A stretch of DNA of 64,000 nucleotides from Natronosalvus hydrolyticus (GCA_025517525.1 JAOPJZ010000010.1:1-64000), one strand, 5' to 3'. Counted from the stretch's first letter, positions 8,198 through 18,344 are shown. Numbers and translations are program-made. The notes: generated by a model from the sequence alone, not told the origin.

Positions 8198-8842
8198 TCA
8201 GTCTGACGCCCGGCCACCCGAGTGTCGATTCGCTCGAGACGGCGGCGGTACCTGTGTGGTTTCGGACTGCGTCGGTTCCGGCGGTTCCGGCAGCACACAC
8301 CGGTCGAGTTCTTTGGTAACGTGGGTGTACTGTTCAGGTGTGTTTGCGAGCGTATGTGCGGGGTTGTCGCGACTGTCGATTCTCGCCGCACGGACCTCGC
8401 CAAAGCGGTTGAGTCGGGCGGTGATGCCGCGCCAGTGAAAGCCCGTTCGCTCCGGGATAGTGTACGGTCGGGGCGGTTGCCCATCTGGATGACTCGCTGC
8501 GAGTATTGCTCGATTGACGTTACTCGCGAGGTCGTCGTGGTCGACAAGAATGCCGACACGTGCGTTAGCTGGTGCCCTGACGGCAAGCACGTCGAGTCCG
8601 AGGTGCAGTGCCCGGTACTCGGCGACGTTGTTGTTCGGTGGTGTATCTGGGTTGGCAATGCGACCGACACGCGTGCCATCCCGCGTTTCGATGACGGCAC
8701 CGAGACCACCGCCAGTTCGCCGATATGACCCGTCGGTCGCGATGTAAAAGTCTCGGTGATGAGTCCGCGGTGGATGTGCAATGTGCGGCGTCGGTGACTC
8801 GTCGAACAGGTCCCGAAGTGCGGGGCGGCCATAAGCGGCCAT
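8198..8842 (-). CDS. Ribonuclease H-like protein (RNase HI family)
   Basis: The 214-residue protein has the RNase H fold motifs: TDGSYRRTGGGLGAV (first catalytic Asp37), NNVAEYRALHLGL (catalytic Glu75), VDHDDLASNVN (catalytic Asp near 101) and DSRDNPAHTLA near the end, which can supply the fourth acid. These residues match archaeal type 1 RNases H, which cut RNA in RNA-DNA hybrids. The N-terminal 30 residues and the last 25 are low-complexity and probably disordered. It heads a run of three same-strand genes extending to 7246. Confidence 0.82.
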   Translation of the reverse strand: MAAYGRPALRDLFDESPTPHIAHPPRTHHRDFYIATDGSYRRTGGGLGAVIETRDGTRVGRIANPDTPPNNNVAEYRALHLGLDVLAVRAPANARVGILVDHDDLASNVNRAILAASHPDGQPPRPYTIPERTGFHWRGITARLNRFGEVRAARIDSRDNPAHTLANTPEQYTHVTKELDRCVLPEPPEPTQSETTQVPPPSRANRHSGGRASD

Positions 8843-8919
8843 AGAGAATAATTATTCGGAGAACTATTTAACATCTTGGTTGGTTTATCTCCCCTTTCTG
8901 GCTCTTACGAATTCAAAAA

Positions 8920-8927
8920 CTATATAC
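8920..8927 (+). promoter_or_regulatory. TATA-like box for the peptide-binding protein gene
   Basis: ctatatac is centred about 30 nt upstream of ATG 8954, implying a near-leaderless transcript. It helps choose 8954 over upstream in-frame starts. Confidence 0.5.
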
Positions 8928-8953
8928 GCTGGATGGTTGTCGTTTATCGATGT

Positions 8954-10597
8954 ATGAAGGGTGCAAACAATTATACAACGAACCGCCGCAACGTGCTGCG
9001 GTACACTGCAGGTGCGTCAACGATCGGTCTCGCGTCACTCGCCGGGTGCATCGGTGATGCTGACGACGATGATGGAAATGGTAACGGCAATGGCAACGGC
9101 AATGGCAACGGCAACGGAGCCGATGCCGACGAACTGACGATTACGCTGTCGCAGTTCCCGGATACGATCGATCCGCTCGATCACATTACCGGTGACTACT
9201 TCGACATTTACGACCACATTTACGAGCCGCTGTTCGACTTCGTTCCGGGCGAAGGAATCTTCCCACGCGTCGCCGAAGATTGGGAACCACAGGACAACGG
9301 CACGACCGAAGTGTACCTTCGAGAGGACGTCAGCTTCCACAACGGAGACGAACTCACTGCCGAAGACGTCGCGTGGACGATCAACCGCACGGTTGACCCC
9401 GACATCGGCGTCCAGAGCCCGATCGGTACCTTCGGTCTGGGGTCGATTACCGGTGCAGATGCCGTCGACGACACGACGGTGGCGATCAACTACAACGCCT
9501 CCGCTGGCCTCGCCGAGTTCGAGTTCGGGAACTACGCCCGTGCGATGAACCGCCAGTGGGCGATCGACAACTACGACGCCGAAAACGAGGCTATCTCGGG
9601 TGCCGACCCCGAAGACTTCAACGGAACGGGCCCGTACCAGGTCGTCGACTTCGTCTCCGGTGAGGAAATCGTCGTCGAGGCGTTCGACGACTACTGGGGT
9701 GACGAGCCACCGTTCGAGACGGTGACGTTCAACTCCTCCGGCGAATCGAGCAGCCGTGTCGCCGCGCTGGAAACCGGCGAAGCCGATGTGACGATGAACA
9801 TCCTGCCAGAAGACGTGAACACGGTACAGGATGCCGATGGAGTCGATATCCGGAACATTACCAGCTTCCGGACCATCTTCTGTCCGATGAAGAACACGGT
9901 CGCACCGTTTGACAGTCAGGACTTCCGACAGGCGATGAACTACGCCGTCGACAACGAGGCAATCGTCGACGAAATCCTGAGCGGCTTCGGCGAACCGACC
10001 AGCCAGCCCGTTGCGCCAGGAATCAACGGCTACAACCCCGACCTCGAGCCCTACGAGTTAGACATCGGCCGTGCAGAGAGCCTGGTCGAAGACAGCGGCT
10101 ACGGCGGTGCCGAGATTACGCTATCGGCCCCACAGGGTCGATATCTCAATGACGCTGCCATCGGCGAGCGCGTCGCGGACATGATCGACCAGCTCGACAA
10201 CGTCAGCTGTGACGTCGACATCGTTGACTTCCCGGTCGTCTCCGACGCAAACCAGGCGGGTGTCGACCCCGACGAGTTCGACATCCCGTTCTACATGATC
10301 GGTTGGGGTACCATCACGGGTGACACCGACTACGGTGTGCAGGGCTTCTTCACGATCCCGGACAACCCAGCGCGAACGTTCGACGACGAAGAACTCAGTG
10401 ACGCTATCCTCGAGACCCAGCAGATCGACGATGTCGAGGAACGAACCGCTGCGCTACAGGACGTCAACGCGATGGCTCGAGAGAAGGCGCCGTTCGTCTT
10501 CCTCCACACTCAAGAGAGCATTTACGGTGCCGAGAGCTCGCTCGAGTGGGAGCCACGAGAGGACGAAACCATCTACGTCTGGGAAATGTCGCGATAA
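8954..10597 (+). CDS. dppA: Dipeptide/oligopeptide ABC transporter substrate-binding lipoprotein
   Basis: The 547-residue protein starts with a Tat signal (Arg11-Arg12, NRRNVLRY) running into a lipobox LAGC with Cys32, so it is exported folded and lipid-anchored. A DDDDGNGNGN linker of tandem Gly-Asn follows. The rest is an SBP_bac_5 domain: FVPGEGIFPRVAEDW, LREDVSFHNGDELTAEDV and NGTGPYQV are family hallmarks. It binds peptides or similar solutes outside the cell for the permease and ATPase genes that follow. A 159-nt gap with its own TATA-like box separates it from dppB, allowing different expression levels. Confidence 0.92.
   Translation: MKGANNYTTNRRNVLRYTAGASTIGLASLAGCIGDADDDDGNGNGNGNGNGNGNGADADELTITLSQFPDTIDPLDHITGDYFDIYDHIYEPLFDFVPGEGIFPRVAEDWEPQDNGTTEVYLREDVSFHNGDELTAEDVAWTINRTVDPDIGVQSPIGTFGLGSITGADAVDDTTVAINYNASAGLAEFEFGNYARAMNRQWAIDNYDAENEAISGADPEDFNGTGPYQVVDFVSGEEIVVEAFDDYWGDEPPFETVTFNSSGESSSRVAALETGEADVTMNILPEDVNTVQDADGVDIRNITSFRTIFCPMKNTVAPFDSQDFRQAMNYAVDNEAIVDEILSGFGEPTSQPVAPGINGYNPDLEPYELDIGRAESLVEDSGYGGAEITLSAPQGRYLNDAAIGERVADMIDQLDNVSCDVDIVDFPVVSDANQAGVDPDEFDIPFYMIGWGTITGDTDYGVQGFFTIPDNPARTFDDEELSDAILETQQIDDVEERTAALQDVNAMAREKAPFVFLHTQESIYGAESSLEWEPREDETIYVWEMSR
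9072..9120 (+). repeat. In-frame Gly-Asn coding microsatellite
   Basis: An imperfect hexamer repeat (aatggcaacggc-like units) encodes the Gly-Asn linker behind the lipobox of the binding protein. Slippage here would lengthen or shorten the linker in two-residue steps without a frameshift. Confidence 0.75.
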
Positions 10598-10717
10598 CAC
10601 GCGGACCGTCCCAGATGGATTCGTCGGCGGCTGTGTGGCATTCGCCGACCGCTGTTTAATGTGTGCTCGAGTGCCAACCCTCTCGAATAAAACCGTCGGT
10701 AACCGGCAAAGACCGAC

Positions 10718-10727
10718 AGTATAATTA
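10718..10727 (+). promoter_or_regulatory. TATA-like box for the dppBCDF unit
   Basis: agtataatta lies about 34 nt upstream of ATG 10757, just after a small inverted repeat (gtcggt at 10695, accgac ending at 10717). It suggests a second promoter serving the permease and ATPase genes. Confidence 0.4.
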
Positions 10728-10756
10728 CTGTTCGTGGATTCTGTGGACCCAATTCG

Positions 10757-11833
10757 ATGGCAATGAGGCAATTTCTGGTCAGACGACTCTTACAGGGCAT
10801 ACTCGTCATCTGGGGTGTGGTGACGGTCCTGTTTGGACTCCGGGCGGTGTCGCCGGGCGATCCCGCGACGTTGATGCTTGGGGAAGGTGCAAACCGCGAA
10901 CTCGTCGAGCGAGTACGCGAAGAGGAGGGGTTGAACGAACCCATTTACGTCCAGTACCTCGACTACGTCGGTGGACTGTTACAGGGTGATCTGGGGTACT
11001 CCTGGCAGTCGAACCGTGACGTGACGGCGATGGTTATCGAGCGGATTCCCGCTACCATCGAGTTGACCATTGCAGCGACGATCGTGGCTATCGTTATCGC
11101 AATTCCGCTGGGAGTCGTTTCAGCGACCCGCAGGAACGAGCCGTCAGATTACGGGGCGACGCTGTTTTCTCTGCTCGGAATCAGTACGCCGAACTTCTGG
11201 CTCGGACTGATGTTGATCCTCGTGATGAGTGTCTGGTTTGGCATTCCGTATCCGACGATGAGCACGGCAGCGGTCCCGGTGGGGGCCGTCCGCATTCCGT
11301 ATCCGAGCCATATTGGCTACGATTTCTACGGGTTCCCGACGGGACGACGAGGTGTCGGGTTTCCCGATGCGATGCGGGCACTGGTGTACGATCAGTCTGT
11401 ATCCGAACTTGGTGCGTGGCTGCGGTACATCACGCTGCCGGCACTGACGCTTGGGACCTACTTCACGGCGCTCATCACGCGTCTGACTCGGAGTGGGATG
11501 ATCGACGAACTCGGAAAGCCCTACGTGACGGCGACGAAAGCCAAGGGGCTGCCGAACCCGCTGATCCGGTACAAACACGTCCTCCGTAACACGATGATTC
11601 CGATCATTACCGTCCTCGGCCTGCAGATGGGGACGCTCATGGGCGGCGCCGTCATTACCGAAACCGTGTTCAACTGGCCCGGGCTCGGACTGCGCCTCGT
11701 CGATGCCTTGCGAATCCGCGACTGGCCGTTGATGCAGGGTATCATTATCTTCATCGCGTTCGCGTTCATCGTTATCAACATCGTCGTCGACGCGCTGTAT
11801 ACCAAACTCAACCCACAGGTGAGCGCCGAATGA
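10757..11833 (+). CDS. dppB: Peptide ABC transporter permease, DppB family
   Basis: The 358-residue membrane protein has the DppB N-terminal helix (FLVRRLLQGILVIWGV) and the conserved SPGDPATLMLG segment. Five further hydrophobic helices follow, and an EAA-like loop (YVTATKAKGLPNPLIRYKHVLRN) contacts the ATPases. A hydrophilic insertion of about 45 residues (from about 170, rich in Tyr/Pro/Gly) sits between helices and probably faces outward. The start codon could also be ATG 10763. The stop overlaps the dppC start by 4 nt, indicating translational coupling. Confidence 0.92.
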   Translation: MAMRQFLVRRLLQGILVIWGVVTVLFGLRAVSPGDPATLMLGEGANRELVERVREEEGLNEPIYVQYLDYVGGLLQGDLGYSWQSNRDVTAMVIERIPATIELTIAATIVAIVIAIPLGVVSATRRNEPSDYGATLFSLLGISTPNFWLGLMLILVMSVWFGIPYPTMSTAAVPVGAVRIPYPSHIGYDFYGFPTGRRGVGFPDAMRALVYDQSVSELGAWLRYITLPALTLGTYFTALITRLTRSGMIDELGKPYVTATKAKGLPNPLIRYKHVLRNTMIPIITVLGLQMGTLMGGAVITETVFNWPGLGLRLVDALRIRDWPLMQGIIIFIAFAFIVINIVVDALYTKLNPQVSAE

Positions 11834-12831
11834 TTTCCGACCGAATGACGTCGAATCTCAAACAAACCTTCAAAGAGAGCTTTTTGCCCAAAATTGGGCT
11901 GGTGTTGCTACTCGCAATCATCCTGATGGCGATCTTTGCCCCACTCCTGGCGACACACGATCCAACGCGAACCGGCCACTACGCCGATACGGGGTCCCCA
12001 TATCCACCGATGGGCCACAGCTACGAAACACAGATCGCACAGGACGGCGACATCGTCGACATCGAAGTGCATCCGACCAGTGAACACATTCTCGGTACGA
12101 ACAACGTCGGACAAGACGTGTTCTCGCGGTTCGTCTACGGAGCTCGCGTCTCGCTCCTGGTGGCTCTCCTGGGAACCGCGCTCGCGCTCGTCATCGGTGT
12201 CCCAGTCGGGCTGGTAGCCGGATACTATGGCGGGCGTATCGATGACACGTTGATGCGCTCTGCAGACATCATGCTGGCGTTCCCTGGCCTGGTGTTAGCG
12301 ATGGCGCTGGTGGGCGTCTTCGGTTCGACACCGATACAGGTTCCTGACCCCATCGTCATGGCCGGGTTTGCTGAGGGAATGCCCGAATCGATACCGATAC
12401 CGGGATCGGTAACCGTCGTGGCCGGACTCGTTATCTGGGTGTGGTTCGCCCGGGTTGCCCGCGGTGAAGCGCTCTCACTTCGTAACCAGGAGTACGTCAA
12501 AGCCAGCAAGAGCTTCGGGATGCCAAACCGGCGAATTCTGACCAAACACATCCTACCGAACAGTCTGACCCCGATTATCGTCCTCGCGACGATTCAGGTG
12601 GCGGCCGTCATCTTGCTCGAGGCCTCCCTGGCGTATCTCGGCTTCTCCGGGACGACGCTGTCGTGGGGGTACGAAATCGAGCGAGGACAGGATCTGCTGC
12701 GAACCAGACCATGGATTTCGATGTTCCCGGGGGTCGGGATCATGTTGACTGTTATCGCTGTCAACTTGCTTGGCGACTGGTTCCGTGACGCACTTGACCC
12801 GAATATCGAAGGCGACGAACGAGGTGTCTAA
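11830..12831 (+). CDS. dppC: Peptide ABC transporter permease, DppC family
   Basis: The 333-residue membrane protein has the DppC layout: one N-terminal helix, an extracytoplasmic segment with HILGTNNVGQDVFSR (the family hallmark GTDxxGRDxxSR in slightly changed form), then five helices. The EAA loop reads YVKASKSFGMPNRRILTKHILPN. Together with DppB it forms the translocation channel. Its ATG overlaps the dppB stop. dppD begins 1 nt after its own stop. Confidence 0.92.
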   Translation: MISDRMTSNLKQTFKESFLPKIGLVLLLAIILMAIFAPLLATHDPTRTGHYADTGSPYPPMGHSYETQIAQDGDIVDIEVHPTSEHILGTNNVGQDVFSRFVYGARVSLLVALLGTALALVIGVPVGLVAGYYGGRIDDTLMRSADIMLAFPGLVLAMALVGVFGSTPIQVPDPIVMAGFAEGMPESIPIPGSVTVVAGLVIWVWFARVARGEALSLRNQEYVKASKSFGMPNRRILTKHILPNSLTPIIVLATIQVAAVILLEASLAYLGFSGTTLSWGYEIERGQDLLRTRPWISMFPGVGIMLTVIAVNLLGDWFRDALDPNIEGDERGV

Positions 12832-12832
12832 G

Positions 12833-14044
12833 ATGAGTGAGACCATACTCGAAATCGACGATCTGTCGACCCAGTTTTTCACCAGTGAGGGGAAGGTAAA
12901 CGCGGTCCACGGGTTCGATCTCGAACTTGAGCGCGGGGAAGTGTTCGGCATCGTTGGGGAGAGTGGCAGTGGCAAAAGTGTCACGGCGCTCTCGCTGATG
13001 GATCTGGTCGAATCGCCGGGACGAATCACGAGCGGTTCGGTAGGCTATCGAAATCCATCGTTCGCCGAGAATATGCGAACGTCTTATCCGGACGCCGTCG
13101 ACGGTGATCTCGTCGATCTCAGAGCGATACCCGAGGACGCCCGCCGCTCGCTTCGTGGTACCGCCTTCAGCATGATATTCCAGGACCCCGAGAGCAGCTT
13201 CAATCCCAGCCTGACGGTCGGGGAACAGATCGCCGAAGCGGTCGAAGTCCAACAACGGGCGACCGCGATGCCACGCTCCGGCCGAGCCAAAACACGGGGG
13301 CCGGAGTATTCGCTTGGCTCGTACCTCATGTCGATGGCACTTCCCTCGAAACGCTACGTGACCGAATCGAGCAGGGCGCGAGCGATCGAACTGCTCGAGA
13401 CGGTCGGCATTCCGGACCCGGCCCAGCGAGCCGACGAGTATCCACACGAGTACTCCGGCGGGATGCTCCAGCGGGCGATGATCGCCCAGGCCCTTGCCAG
13501 CGAGCCTGACGTATTGATCGCCGACGAGCCGACGACGGCTCTGGACGTGACGATTCAGGCCCAGATTCTCGACCTGTTGAACGAACTCCAGGCCGAAACC
13601 GGCATGACGATTCTGCTCATCACCCACAACCTGGGCGTCGTCGCTCGGATGTGCGACCGTGTCGGCGTCATGTACGCCGGCGAAATCGTCGAGCGCGGCA
13701 CGCTCGAGGACGTGTTCGACGACACGGTCCATCCCTACACGAAGGGGCTCCTCGGCAGCGTGCCCGACCTCGAGGGAACCGCAGACAGATTGCAGGCGAT
13801 TTCGGGGAACGTTCCCAGCCTGCTCGATCACGAGATGGGTGATCGGTGTTACTTCGCCGACCGATGTCCGAAGGCAATGGACACCTGTCTCGAGAAACCG
13901 CGGTCATTCGACGTCGATGCGGACGGACGGCACTCGGTCACGTGTTATCTGGCCGAAGAGAACTACGACCCAGATCGGGCGCTCGAGGAAGGCCGATTTG
14001 CGAGCGAGGGGGCGGTAAGCGATGTCGGAGGTGACTCCCAATGA
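12833..14044 (+). CDS. dppD: Peptide ABC transporter ATP-binding protein, DppD family
   Basis: The 403-residue ATPase has Walker [11 protein letters not shown], a Q-loop in [10 protein letters not shown], the signature [15 protein letters not shown], Walker [13 protein letters not shown] and the switch His in LLITHN. A C-terminal oligopeptide-transporter domain carries the cysteines of [14 protein letters not shown] and CYLAEE. An insertion of about 60 residues between the Q-loop and the signature (around residues 135-185) makes it longer than bacterial DppD. ATG 12833 is chosen because it follows the dppC stop directly and precedes the first beta strand. It overlaps dppF by 4 nt. Confidence 0.92.
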   Translation: MSETILEIDDLSTQFFTSEGKVNAVHGFDLELERGEVFGIVGESGSGKSVTALSLMDLVESPGRITSGSVGYRNPSFAENMRTSYPDAVDGDLVDLRAIPEDARRSLRGTAFSMIFQDPESSFNPSLTVGEQIAEAVEVQQRATAMPRSGRAKTRGPEYSLGSYLMSMALPSKRYVTESSRARAIELLETVGIPDPAQRADEYPHEYSGGMLQRAMIAQALASEPDVLIADEPTTALDVTIQAQILDLLNELQAETGMTILLITHNLGVVARMCDRVGVMYAGEIVERGTLEDVFDDTVHPYTKGLLGSVPDLEGTADRLQAISGNVPSLLDHEMGDRCYFADRCPKAMDTCLEKPRSFDVDADGRHSVTCYLAEENYDPDRALEEGRFASEGAVSDVGGDSQ

Positions 14045-15375
14045 GTTCCGACCAGATGAGTGAGGAGACCGCGGAGCAACGGACACGAACCGACCAGACT
14101 GCCGAACAGCCACTCGTCCGCGTCGAGGGTTTACGTAAATATTTCTACGAGAAGGATTCGCTGCTCGACCGGCTGCTGGGGAACGAACCGGTTGCCGTTC
14201 GAGCCGTCGACGGCCTGCGTTTCGACGTGCATCCCGGCGAAACACTCGGCTTAGTCGGCGAATCCGGCTGTGGAAAGTCGACGACCGGCGAAACCCTCCT
14301 TCACCTCCAGGAGCCGACCGAGGGCGTCGTCGAGTTCCAGGGCGAGAACGTGTACGAACTCGAGGGTGCGGACAAAAACGCGTTCAGACGGAACGCACAG
14401 GTCGTCTTCCAGGACCCGTTCTCGAGTCTTGACCCCCGGATGACCATCGGCAAGACGATTCAGCAACCCCTCGACGTACACGACGTCGGCACGGCGGAGG
14501 AACGTCGGGAGAAAGTCCAGGAACTCCTCGAGCGTGTCGGACTCTCGGCCGACCAAATTGATCGGTACCCACACGAGTTCTCGGGCGGGCAGCGCCAGCG
14601 AATCGGGATAGCGCGTGCGCTCGCCCTCGAACCGGAATTCGTTGTGCTCGACGAACCGACGAGTGCACTCGACGTGAGCGTGCAGGCACAGGTGTTGAAC
14701 CTGCTCGAGGACCTGCAGGACGATTTCGGGCTGACGTATCTACTCATCAGCCACGATCTTTCGGTGATTCGCCATATCTGCGACCGGGTTGCCGTGATGT
14801 ATCTGGGCGAAATCGTCGAAATCGGCCTGGTCGAAGAGATTTTCCAGAATCCGACCCATCCGTACACCGAGGCGCTGCTCGCGAGCGTGCCGCGAGCGTC
14901 GACTGACGAACGGGACCGAGAACGGCAAACGCTCTCGGGTGACGTTCCATCGCCGCGTGATCCGCCAAGCGGCTGTCGGTTCCGTACCCGATGCCCGCAG
15001 GTAATTCCACCGGATGAACTCGATCTCGACCAGCCGGTGTATCGAGACATCATGAATCTCCGGGAACTCGTCGAACGCGAAAATATCAGCCTCGAGCTAG
15101 TGAGTTCCCACGCTGAAGCGACGGACGAAGGACCGCTCGTCGACGAGGCACACATCGACGAGTTCGTCGAGGACATCAAAGCCGCGGTCCTCGAGACCGC
15201 GTTGCCACCACGAGAGGAGGCGGTCATCGACGAGGCACTGGCTCATCTGGCAACCGAAGACTGGGACGGGGCAGCCGAGATTCTCAAGGACCGATACGAA
15301 AGTCTCTGTGAACGAGAGTCCCCGTCGTTAGGCGAGGGGCCACACCCGGCCGCCTGTCACCTGTACAACGAGTAG
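14041..15375 (+). CDS. dppF: Peptide ABC transporter ATP-binding protein, DppF family
   Basis: The 444-residue ATPase has Walker [24 protein letters not shown], the signature [15 protein letters not shown], Walker [13 protein letters not shown] and switch LLISHD. The C-terminal domain has CRFRTRCP, and its last cysteine is in ACHLYNE at the end. Between them lies an acidic helical insertion of about 110 residues absent from bacterial homologues. It is the last gene of the transporter operon. A palindromic repeat follows at 15401. Confidence 0.9.
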   Translation: MSSDQMSEETAEQRTRTDQTAEQPLVRVEGLRKYFYEKDSLLDRLLGNEPVAVRAVDGLRFDVHPGETLGLVGESGCGKSTTGETLLHLQEPTEGVVEFQGENVYELEGADKNAFRRNAQVVFQDPFSSLDPRMTIGKTIQQPLDVHDVGTAEERREKVQELLERVGLSADQIDRYPHEFSGGQRQRIGIARALALEPEFVVLDEPTSALDVSVQAQVLNLLEDLQDDFGLTYLLISHDLSVIRHICDRVAVMYLGEIVEIGLVEEIFQNPTHPYTEALLASVPRASTDERDRERQTLSGDVPSPRDPPSGCRFRTRCPQVIPPDELDLDQPVYRDIMNLRELVERENISLELVSSHAEATDEGPLVDEAHIDEFVEDIKAAVLETALPPREEAVIDEALAHLATEDWDGAAEILKDRYESLCERESPSLGEGPHPAACHLYNE

Positions 15376-15400
15376 TCGTTTACCTCTACGACGACACGTC

Positions 15401-15465
15401 ATAGGGTTCGGTATCGTGGTTAGCGACGAACCGGGATGTCGCTGACCGGTACACGGATACGACAA
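15401..15465. repeat. Palindromic dispersed repeat (family E), copy 1
   Basis: atagggtt, then gacgaaccgg, then gtcgct and accggta occur in this order here and again at 57679-57750. Similarity is limited to these blocks. The 265-nt gap after dppF holds nothing else recognisable. Confidence 0.35.
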
Positions 15466-15640
15466 TCTCTGCCATCACCTGTTTTCCAGAATTCGTTTCG
15501 CTCAGTGGCTTCCCAACCCTGAACGGATGCATGAAACCGATTTCTGGCGTTCGGTTTCACCCCGGGGGTCGACGGTTGGGGGCTACGCTGAATGGAGGCA
15601 ATTCTGAAACGGGCATACAACTCGCTCTCCCGAACCGAGT

Positions 15641-16459
15641 TCAGCTCTCCTCTTCACGAAGCGATTGGCTCGCTTTACGCACTTCACGCATCACACTCGA
15701 GATGCGTTCTTCGGCCTCGAGTTCGTCTTCGACGGCCAGGTCGACGCCCTCGACCTCGAGGAGGAATTTGGCGACCTCGGTCGCCTCGTACATCACGTCG
15801 TCGAGTTCCTCGGCGGTGAAAAAATCACACATCGCGCCGTAGAGAAAGGTCGCTCCGGCGGTCCGAACTTTGTCCTCGAACGAGGAGCGGGCCTGGTTGA
15901 CCGCCTGGGGGGTGTAGGTATCGGTCATAAAGGGCACGAGTTCGGGAAGGTTCTCGCCGATTTTGGTCATCTCGACGCCCGTCTCGGTTCGGAAATCAGC
16001 ACATAGCCGGGCGATAGCCCACTCTCGAGCGGTGATGTAGGTTCGGTCACGAAGGAACTCGTTGACTCGATCGTACTGAGCCCCGTCCATCTTTTTGAAT
16101 CGAGCGTACTTCTGGACGTCTTTCGGGACGTCGGTTTCGTCACTCTCGAGGGTTGATTCGTCTGGGACGCCCGGAGTCGGGGCGGCATCCGATTCCGGCG
16201 CCGTTGGATCGTTCGCCTCCCTCACACCGGCGTCGTCCCCTCTCATCGCCTTGCCGTCGCTACTCTGGCCTGCCGCCTCCTCGGTCGCTGTGGGCTCGTC
16301 GGCGGTCGACGATCCGTCTCGAACGCCGGTTTCGGGGGCCGCATCGCCACGACTCGAGACGTCTGCATCGTCACGATCCGAGGATGCCGCCGGTTGCTCG
16401 TCACCGTCGACCTCGTGGCTCCTATCCACATCGGGACGCCGATCCGACTTCTCGTTCAT
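15641..16459 (-). CDS. DUF5806-like protein with long acidic N-terminal tail
   Basis: The 272-residue protein has a disordered, Asp/Glu/Ser/Ala-rich first 110 residues, then a compact helical domain beginning DVPKDVQKYARFKKMDGAQY and containing EWAIARLCADFRTETGVEM and FLYGAMCDFFTAEELDDVMY. I recall this domain as the haloarchaeal DUF5806 family. No membrane helix is seen. ATG 16459 is chosen because the upstream in-frame extension is unlike the tail. The unusually long tail is the variable part. The function is unknown, and no operon partner is apparent. Confidence 0.75.
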   Translation of the reverse strand: MNEKSDRRPDVDRSHEVDGDEQPAASSDRDDADVSSRGDAAPETGVRDGSSTADEPTATEEAAGQSSDGKAMRGDDAGVREANDPTAPESDAAPTPGVPDESTLESDETDVPKDVQKYARFKKMDGAQYDRVNEFLRDRTYITAREWAIARLCADFRTETGVEMTKIGENLPELVPFMTDTYTPQAVNQARSSFEDKVRTAGATFLYGAMCDFFTAEELDDVMYEATEVAKFLLEVEGVDLAVEDELEAEERISSVMREVRKASQSLREEES

Positions 16460-16597
16460 GACGCGTAGTTCCGAGACCGCGAAAATAAGGGTTGTCCTCG
16501 AGAGCACCACCAGGGCTGGGACACTCGAGACGCATGGTCCCGATCGAAACCGGTGGTGAGCCTCCTCGTGGGAGGTGCTTTACGGAGAAGTTCTCGC

Positions 16598-18013
16598 TCA
16601 GCTCTCGACGATGAACGATTCGACGGTCTCGAAGGTATTCCCCTCCACCTGGGCCAGTTCGAAGGAAGCCACCGAGAGGTCGCCTCCATTGGTGAACTCG
16701 ATCGGGCCCGAGGCACCGACGTATCTGACCGACTCGCCGGCAGCGGCGAGTGCAGCCCCTTCGGGAAGATTCTCCGGCGTGATCTGGGTCCCACCACCGG
16801 CTGTAACCGGCGGGATCGCCTCACGGACTGCGGTTCCCGTCGTGTCTCCGGCTGCGAAGGTCGCGAGCAATACGACGGCAGCGGCGTCGTACGCGTTCGC
16901 CGCGAACGGCTCCGGATCCACACTGTAGGTGTGCTGGTAGAGGCGCTCGAAGGCCTCGCCAAACGGACCCCGTTCGGCGAGGCGCACGCCGACGACGTCA
17001 TTCATCGGGTGTTCGACGCGTTCGACGAAGTCAGCATCGACGAGGGCGTCACTCACTACGATCCCTGCACCGGTGTCGAACGCCTCGTAATACTGCTGTA
17101 CTAGCGGTGCTGTCACGTCGTGGAATCCCTGTACGAGCAAGACATCGGGATCATTCTCGAGGGCCGCCTCGAGTTCCGCCCCGTACGACGACTGCCCGAA
17201 CTCGTAGAAAACGGTGGTCGTGATATCGAGACCGCGATCGGCGACTGCGCTCGCCGTTGCCTCCGCAATACCTGCCATATACTGGTTGTCGAGGGCGATG
17301 AGAGCAACTGAGTCGGGGTCGAAAGAACCAATGGCTCCGTCGGCCAGTGCGGCACCCTGTAATCTGTCGTGGGGTACCGTGCGGAGGAACGATGGATCGA
17401 GGTCGCCGGTTCCGGTGCTTGAGGGGGAAACGAGCGTGGCATTCTGGGGAATGGTGACGTTCTCGGCCACTTCGCTCGTAATGTGTGTCGCTGCCGCTCC
17501 GATGATGGACTCGTGGCCAGCAGCCAGGAGGTCCTGTGCCCTGGCCACCGCCACTTCCGGACTCGTTTCGGTGTCTTCGGTGCGAACCTCGACTTCGAGG
17601 GAGCTCTCCTCGTCTATCTGGGTCGCTGCGAGGGTCGCGGCGTTGGTCATCGATTGGCCGAAGGAGGCCAAATCACCGGTCTTCGGGAGAAGCGTCGCGA
17701 GTCGTGCGCTCCCGTCGGGTTTACTCTGGTCGTCCTCGTCATCGTCTGCTCTCTCCTCGGCGTCGGCATCGTCGTCCGTGGCGTCGTCGGCATCCTCGGT
17801 ATCCCCCGCGTCTGCATCGTCGTCTTCCACCGCCGAATCTACCTCGTCAGTATCCTCGTCCGACGACGTGTCACTCGTCCCGTCGTCCGCTGTGAGTTCC
17901 AGCGGTTCGTCATCCTCACCGATGCAACCTGCAACCCCAGCGATTCCAGCTATTACACCGAGGCCGCCACACCACTGCAACCACTCCCGCCTCGAGTGCC
18001 CACCATCTGTCAT
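16598..18013 (-). CDS. Branched-chain-amino-acid-type ABC substrate-binding lipoprotein (orphan)
   Basis: The 471-residue protein has a Tat motif (Arg8-Arg9, SRREWLQ) and a lipobox VAGC (Cys30). An Asp/Glu/Ser-rich linker of about 65 residues follows. A Peripla_BP_6 / LivJ-type domain starts at ARLATLLPKTGDLASFGQSM and includes SPSSTGTGDLDPSFLRTVPHD. Such proteins bind amino acids, amides or related ligands outside the cell. No livHMGF genes are adjacent, so it either serves a transporter elsewhere or acts as a receptor. It diverges from the thiolase gene across a 354-nt gap. Confidence 0.85.
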   Translation of the reverse strand: MTDGGHSRREWLQWCGGLGVIAGIAGVAGCIGEDDEPLELTADDGTSDTSSDEDTDEVDSAVEDDDADAGDTEDADDATDDDADAEERADDDEDDQSKPDGSARLATLLPKTGDLASFGQSMTNAATLAATQIDEESSLEVEVRTEDTETSPEVAVARAQDLLAAGHESIIGAAATHITSEVAENVTIPQNATLVSPSSTGTGDLDPSFLRTVPHDRLQGAALADGAIGSFDPDSVALIALDNQYMAGIAEATASAVADRGLDITTTVFYEFGQSSYGAELEAALENDPDVLLVQGFHDVTAPLVQQYYEAFDTGAGIVVSDALVDADFVERVEHPMNDVVGVRLAERGPFGEAFERLYQHTYSVDPEPFAANAYDAAAVVLLATFAAGDTTGTAVREAIPPVTAGGGTQITPENLPEGAALAAAGESVRYVGASGPIEFTNGGDLSVASFELAQVEGNTFETVESFIVES

Positions 18014-18109
18014 ATTCTCAGTAGTTTAGCCCGCAGTGAAAATGCTTTCGTCCAACAAGTATTGCTCAGCGGGCAGGTCACTGAGTGATTCGTCAAGCCT
18101 GGGCGTGTA

Positions 18110-18151
18110 AGCCGAACCGATACCGGTTTCGGGTTTCGGTTTACACGGCAA
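18110..18151. repeat. Imperfect inverted repeat in the divergent intergenic region
   Basis: gtgtaagccgaacc and its near complement tttcggtttacac flank a short spacer. The 354-nt gap between the binding protein and thiolase genes otherwise shows only the thiolase TATA-like box. It could be an operator or an element remnant. Confidence 0.35.
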
Positions 18152-18336
18152 CGCGTGACGGAGTGCTGAGAGGGATTATCGTAGCCAGCCGGCGGTTTCG
18201 AAGGACGGCTGACGACGTTGTGCCTCGGTTCTTCGTCGGTACCGATGAACTCAGAGGGTAATTCCTATAAGACCCGGTGGGAGTGTTCCACGGTGAGGCG
18301 GTAAACTCCACTCGAGTCACCGCCAGTTCTACCGGC

Positions 18337-18344
18337 ATTTAAGT
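18337..18344 (+). promoter_or_regulatory. TATA-like box for the thiolase gene
   Basis: atttaagt is centred about 27 nt before ATG 18368, supporting a leaderless start there rather than at the upstream in-frame codon 18347. Confidence 0.45.

Noticed and set aside
12761..13831. 356-codon minus-strand frame across dppD
   Set aside because: dppD has complete ABC ATPase motifs and tight operon spacing on the other strand.
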